Assembly (NCBI RefSeq): GCF_019710745.1
Contig: NZ_JAHKJW010000067.1
Location: forward strand, 1 to 39,367
DNA length: 39,367 nt
Direction: 5' to 3'
Source: Streptomyces beigongshangae
GTDB taxonomy: Bacteria; Actinomycetota; Actinomycetes; Streptomycetales; Streptomycetaceae
Positions 35,789 through 39,367 of this stretch are shown one piece after another. The notes under the pieces are model-generated. The model made no database searches. It saw nothing but the letters and a program-made list of their open reading frames with translations, and was not told the origin of the DNA. The translations under genes and the position numbers were made by a program. Numbering within the stretch: position 1 is the stretch's first letter; each line of letters opens with the position of its first letter.

Positions 35789-36680
35789 CGGGGTGGTTCT
35801 CCCTCGTCCTCCAGGCACGGACAGGGACGCCCGGACGTCCTGCGTCCGTTCGGCACGTCCCGCCGGCCTGGTGCTCTCGTCGCATGCAGTGGTGTCCGGC
35901 GGCAGCGCGTCACTGTGCCGGGGCGCACACGGTCCTCCACCGCGAAGGTGTTCACCCGTTGCTGTCAACTACACGTCAGGGAAGGGCCGTTCGGTTGCCG
36001 CAGTCTATCCCTCAGGTCGCCCCCATTTGGACAACAACAGTCGCTACTTGTCCATATCCGACCCATATCGTCGCCCGGTGTACACGTTGACACGTGTGAG
36101 TCCGAGTGCGGGCCGCCCAGGGCGGGTGGAGGAGCTGCGGGACGAGAACGCGCAGCTCCGGGAAGCAGCGCGTTCGCACGCCGTGGTGGACCGGGCGACA
36201 GGTGTCGTGATCGTCCCGGGACGGCTGACGCCCGAGCAGGGCCGGCAGACGCTCAGGGAGGTCTCGCAACCGACCGCCCGCGACCCCCGTGGGCACCCTC
36301 CGCCGCGGCGCCCCCGAACCCGGTCGACGTCGGGGCACCCCCGTCCCGTGGCCGACGGGACGACCATCTGCGGAACGTCCCTCGTCAGGACGGATGAACC
36401 GCCCCGGCGAGGCCATCGGCCGCACACTCGTCCGACGCGGTGCCGGTCGCAACCGCACGACGCCTCCGCACGAGGGCTCGACGGCGGGTGCCCGACGGCG
36501 GGTGAACAAGGGCTGCCGCTGTCCTGAAGCGGCCGCGCGACCCGCTGACGGGTCGTACGCTGGCCGTGATATCGGTTCGGACTTCTCGTTCTCGTCTGCC
36601 GAGCACCCATCCGTGGCTGTCTCGGACGGTGGGGCCGGGACGGACGCTGACGAGCCGTCCCTGTTCGACAGGTGACCGGC
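35789..36680. other. 892-bp gap between divergent kinase and phosphatase genes
   Basis: The gap holds the kinase promoter side (AT-rich around 36020-36070), the palindromic stretch ACACGTGT near 36090, an ANTAR-like gene remnant (36096 to about 36290) and a short hairpin CGACCCG-CTGA-CGGGTCG at 36538-36555 ahead of the phosphatase gene. Other open frames here match nothing. Confidence 0.5.
36096..36290 (+). pseudogene. ANTAR-domain remnant
   Basis: From GTG at 36096 the frame reads VEELRDENAQLREAARSHAV, then VDRATGVVIVPGRLTPEQGR and QTLREVSQ. This is the N-terminal coiled coil and first two helices of an ANTAR RNA-binding domain, the type found in Streptomyces response-regulator relatives. 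After about 36280 the similarity stops: the frame runs on as Pro/Arg-rich sequence and the third helix is not recognisable in any frame. It is therefore probably a truncated or decayed gene. It lies between the kinase and the phosphatase genes. Confidence 0.55.
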
Positions 36681-37937
36681 ATGACTTCGCCCCGGGACTG
36701 CGCCCGTATGCTGCACGCTCTGTTGCGGGCCAGTCATCTGTCCGCCTTCGAGGAGCTGCCGGGGATCGTCATGCGGCACGCGGAGGAGGCAGGACTGCAC
36801 GGGGTGCGTGTCTACGTGGCCGACATCCAGGAGCTGGTGCTGCGGGAGGTGACCGGACGGGGTCAGGACGCCGGGGCCGGCGGACAGGAGCTGCGGGTCG
36901 ACGCGACACTGCCCGGCCGGGTCTTCCGCAGTGCGCAGTCCCACTCCGTGCCCGTCGACGGCCGCGTACAGCACTGGCTGCCCATCCTGGACGGCACCGA
37001 GCGCCTGGGCGCCCTGCGGGTCGAGACCGGGCACGAGCCGGACGGGGCGACACGGGCGGCGATGGAGGATCTGGCGTCGCTGATGGGCCTGTTCCTGGTC
37101 TCCAAGCGCCATCACAGCGACTCGTACGCCCGCCTCACCCGGGTGCGGCCGATGTCGGTGGCCGCGGAGATGCAGTGGACGCTGATGCCGCCGCGCGCGT
37201 TCGCCAACAGCAGGGTGACCATCGCCGCGGCGATGGAACCGGCCTACGCCACCGCCGGCGACGCCTACGACTACGCGCTGGCCGGCGACACGGCCCACCT
37301 GGCGGTCTTCGACGCCATGGGCCACGACACCTCGGCGGGGCTGACCGCCAATCTCGCCATGTCCACCTGCCGCAACCAGCGGCGCCAGGGCAACGGTCTC
37401 CTGGGCATCCGCGAGGTCATCGAGGCCAACCTCCTGGAGCAGTTCGCCCGGTCCCGCTACGCGAGCGCGGTCCTGGCCGACCTCGATCTGGAATCGGGGA
37501 TGCTGACCTGGCTCAACTGCGGCCACCACCTCCCCGTCCTGATCCGGGGCCGGCGCTGGACCACGCACCTGGGCTGCCCCCCGACCCATCCGATGGGGAC
37601 GGACCTGGGCCTTCCCGCCAGCCTGTGCCGCGAACAGCTGGAGCCGGGCGACCAGCTGCTGATGTACACCGACGGCATCGTCGAGGCGCGCGACGCCAGG
37701 GGGCACGAGTTCGGCCGCGACCGCTTCGTCGACTTCGTCATCCGGCACCAGGCCGACGGCCTGGCCGCCCCCGAGACGCTCCGCAGGCTCGTCCGGGCCG
37801 TGCTGGAGCACCACGACGGGCATCTGAACGACGACGCCACCGTACTGCTGTGCGAATGGCATGGCGGCGCCAGGACCGCCCCCTCCCTGCTGGAGGAGGG
37901 CGTGTCCGGGGCGAAGTCGCCGGTCGGCACGGGGTGA
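36681..37937 (+). CDS. GAF-like/PP2C-type (SpoIIE, RsbU-like) protein phosphatase
   Basis: The predicted 418-residue cytoplasmic protein has an N-terminal GAF-like sensor (about 1-150) and a C-terminal SpoIIE/PP2C phosphatase (about 165-395). Metal-binding and core motifs are present: TAGDAYDYAL, VFDAMGHDTSAGL, LTWLNCGHHLPVLI, GDQLLMYTDGIVEARD and NDDATVLLCEW. Such enzymes dephosphorylate phospho-Ser/Thr, often on anti-anti-sigma factors, and some counteract Hanks-type kinases. ATG at 36681 is preferred because AGGTGA lies 6 nt upstream; GTG at 36672 is the alternative. The gene is divergent from the kinase, so opposition to that kinase is a reasonable guess, but no STAS or anti-sigma partner is seen nearby. 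Confidence 0.9.
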   Translation: MTSPRDCARMLHALLRASHLSAFEELPGIVMRHAEEAGLHGVRVYVADIQELVLREVTGRGQDAGAGGQELRVDATLPGRVFRSAQSHSVPVDGRVQHWLPILDGTERLGALRVETGHEPDGATRAAMEDLASLMGLFLVSKRHHSDSYARLTRVRPMSVAAEMQWTLMPPRAFANSRVTIAAAMEPAYATAGDAYDYALAGDTAHLAVFDAMGHDTSAGLTANLAMSTCRNQRRQGNGLLGIREVIEANLLEQFARSRYASAVLADLDLESGMLTWLNCGHHLPVLIRGRRWTTHLGCPPTHPMGTDLGLPASLCREQLEPGDQLLMYTDGIVEARDARGHEFGRDRFVDFVIRHQADGLAAPETLRRLVRAVLEHHDGHLNDDATVLLCEWHGGARTAPSLLEEGVSGAKSPVGTG

Positions 37938-38117
37938 CGCCGGACGGACCGGGTCGCCGGGGGCGTCACCGAGGCCTCCGGTGCCGTTCGCGGAGTACCG
38001 CGACGGCCGTGGCGACGGGAGAGGCACCGTCGCGGACACGGGACCACCCCCTTCCGGCCGGTCCGGGACCGGCACGGCGCCGTCCGGCCCGGAGTGGGCG
38101 CACGCGACCGGGGTACT

Positions 38118-38139
38118 CGGCCTCCCCGCGAGGAGGCCG
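38118..38139 (+). terminator. Hairpin after the phosphatase gene
   Basis: CGGCCTCC (38118-38125) and GGAGGCCG (38132-38139) form a perfect 8-bp stem with a 6-nt loop. It lies in the 226-bp gap after the phosphatase gene and about 9 nt before the AAGGAGG ribosome site of the next gene, so it may end the upstream transcript or affect initiation of the downstream one. Confidence 0.5.
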
Positions 38140-38163
38140 GGCGAGCAAGGAGGCGGGAGCGGA

Positions 38164-38961
38164 GTGGCAGAACGCTTGATCAGGTCCGTGGGCGCGGGCG
38201 GCGCGCCGCCCGCCGACGCTCCCGCCGCCGGCCGGCGGCAGGGGAGGCTGTCGCGGTCCTGGCCGATCGACGCCGTCGAGGCCGGTTTCCGTCTGCTGGC
38301 CCGTCTGCGCCGCGCTCCCGCCCTGCATCCGAGCGGGTTGACCTGCACGGCCGCGCTGGAGGTCGTGGACGACGGGGGCGCACGCTGGGGCGTGCCGTGG
38401 CTGGACATGCCCGGACGGTACGCCGCCACGGTCCGCCTCTCCCGGGCGGCGGGGCTGCCCGCCCGGCTGCCCGACGGACTGGGGCTGGCCGTGCGCGTGG
38501 AGGAGGCGGCCGGTCCCGGCCGGCCCCTCGACCTCCTCCTCACGAGCAGCGGCCGGGGCCGGGTGGGCCGCCGTCTGCCGCGAGCGCGGGCGAACGCGCT
38601 CGGCGGCCCGTACTCCTCCCTCCTCGGGTACCGGATCGACGGGGGCCACCGCCTGCTGGCGGCCTTCCCCCGTCCGGCCCTGCGCGGGCCGGTCCGCGGC
38701 GACCTGCCGAGTGTGCGCGAGGCACTGGCGGCCGAGCCGATCGTCTTCGACCTGTGCGCCGAGACCGCCGACCGGACGTGGCGTCCGTTCGCGGTACTGA
38801 CGGTGGGCACTCCCCTGCCCGTACCGCAGGAGCAGAGCCTGGACTTCGACGTGTACGTGCACAGCGCCCCCGGGTTCCGTCCGGGCAGTGCGCTGGCCGC
38901 GACGCGCCGTGCGGCCTACCGGGGCTCGCGCGCGGGCCGCCGCGAGGGCCGGGCCGGCTGA
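38164..38961 (+). CDS. Catalase-fold-related protein (often labelled phosphodiesterase in Streptomyces)
   Basis: The predicted 265-residue protein has ALHPSGLTCTAALEV, then GVPWLDMPGRYAATVRLSRAAGLPARLPDGLGLAVRVEE and DLLLTSSG. This resembles the haem-binding beta-barrel of catalases (HPKG, VRFS, DGLGMAVR-like positions), but the protein is about half the length of a catalase and the catalytic His/Asn pair and proximal Tyr are not evident. Peroxidase activity should not be assumed. GTG at 38164 is chosen because AAGGAGG lies about 10 nt upstream and no family similarity precedes it. The protein is probably cytoplasmic. Similar Streptomyces proteins are often annotated phosphodiesterase, a label I cannot support from motifs. 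Confidence 0.6.
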   Translation: MAERLIRSVGAGGAPPADAPAAGRRQGRLSRSWPIDAVEAGFRLLARLRRAPALHPSGLTCTAALEVVDDGGARWGVPWLDMPGRYAATVRLSRAAGLPARLPDGLGLAVRVEEAAGPGRPLDLLLTSSGRGRVGRRLPRARANALGGPYSSLLGYRIDGGHRLLAAFPRPALRGPVRGDLPSVREALAAEPIVFDLCAETADRTWRPFAVLTVGTPLPVPQEQSLDFDVYVHSAPGFRPGSALAATRRAAYRGSRAGRREGRAG

Positions 38962-39186
38962 CCCCTCCGTTCCGGCGCCGTCAGCACCTCCTCACCTCTT
39001 CGCGCGAGGCGCGTTCGTTCATGAGAGGGGCGACGGGCGTCCGTTACCCGTTCGGTCCCGGACCGGCAGGCATGGTTTCCGCCCAGCTGGTTACGCACTG
39101 CCCGACGCCACGGGCGGCAGGGCGGGGGAACCGTCGTGCCGCCCGGCTCCACCGTTCGCGCGACACCGCCGATTTGAGGGAACCTG

Positions 39187-39367
39187 ATGACTGTTGAGGC
39201 AACACCGGAGACGCTGGTCCCGGTCGAGGGGCGGCGCGGCAGGGGCCGGATGGTGATCTCCTGGCTGACGACGACCGACCACAAGAAGATCGGGCATCTG
39301 TACCTGATCACGTCCTTCGCGTTCTTCCTCGTCGGCGGGGCACTGGCGATGGCGATCCGCGCGGAAC
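39187..39367 (+). CDS. ctaD: Cytochrome c oxidase subunit I, 5' part
   Basis: The first 60 codons are present before the window ends. The frame reads MTVEATPETLVPVEGRRG, then SWLTTTDHKKIGHLYLITSF and the first hydrophobic helix AFFLVGGALAMAIRAE. The TTDHKKIG stretch before the first helix is diagnostic of the haem-copper oxidase subunit I, which forms the catalytic core of the aa3-type respiratory oxidase in the plasma membrane. The ATG at 39187 has GAGGGA about 5 nt upstream. The gene is incomplete only because the window stops. The 225 bp before it show no other gene and should contain its promoter. Confidence 0.93.
   Translation, partial: MTVEATPETLVPVEGRRGRGRMVISWLTTTDHKKIGHLYLITSFAFFLVGGALAMAIRAE

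Noticed and set aside
28736..36397. A 2553-codon plus-strand frame spanning the ATPase, MpaB-like, FHA and kinase genes
   Set aside because: It runs antisense across four well-supported genes and their gaps and shows no domain of its own.
36289..36675. A 128-codon frame just upstream of the phosphatase gene
   Set aside because: It starts within the decayed ANTAR region, has mixed third-position bias and matches no family, although its stop overlaps the possible GTG start of the phosphatase.
38888..39187. A 99-codon plus-strand frame before ctaD
   Set aside because: It begins inside the catalase-like gene in another frame and lacks family features; the gap is better read as the ctaD promoter region.

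Overview
The window looks like a chromosomal segment of a Streptomyces or close relative. GC content is very high, nearly every third codon position is G or C, GTG and TTG starts are common, and the genes are typical of the genus: a SARP regulator carrying a rare TTA codon, an NB-ARC/TPR regulator, a Hanks-type kinase with a PP2C phosphatase, and a large NRPS/PKS locus.

Region 1 (1-8722) is catabolic and regulatory. A phytanoyl-CoA-type Fe(II)/2OG dioxygenase is divergent from a LacI-family regulator, with a perfect CpG-centred palindrome between them. A small MSMEG_6728/pyrimidine-dimer-glycosylase-like protein follows. Next is a 1181-residue regulator that joins a LacI-type ligand-binding domain, a degenerate histidine kinase, degenerate receivers and an AraC DNA-binding domain. 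It lies downstream of a secreted pectate lyase whose promoter region has two 21-bp direct repeats of the AraC half-site type.

Region 2 (8723-26939, perhaps to 28543) is a biosynthetic cluster. A SARP-NB-ARC-TPR activator with a TTA codon has five 11-bp direct repeats upstream. It precedes a one-module NRPS (C-A-T-TE), a hybrid NRPS/PKS (A-T-C-A-T-KS-KR-ACP-TE, no AT) and a TauD-type dioxygenase. The A-domain pockets read as Ile/Val-like and Pro-like. A ketide-extended and reduced proline plus a TauD hydroxylase and a separate NRPS is the shared core of the detoxin/rimosamide family, so a member of that family is the best prediction. An FAD oxidoreductase lies just downstream, beyond a heptad repeat array and a frameshifted relic.

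Region 3 (28544-37937) holds an orphan NB-ARC-like ATPase, an MpaB/DUF2236 protein and the most novel arrangement in the window: an FHA domain fused to a group-A-type FAD monooxygenase, directly downstream of a transmembrane Ser/Thr kinase and close to a divergent GAF/PP2C phosphatase. The arrangement suggests a flavoenzyme controlled by threonine phosphorylation.

Region 4 (38164-39367) has a catalase-fold-like protein and the start of a cytochrome c oxidase subunit I gene cut by the window edge. Short in-frame and intergenic tandem repeats with periods of 6 to 11 bp recur across the whole window. No tRNA, rRNA, CRISPR array, transposase or integrase was seen.
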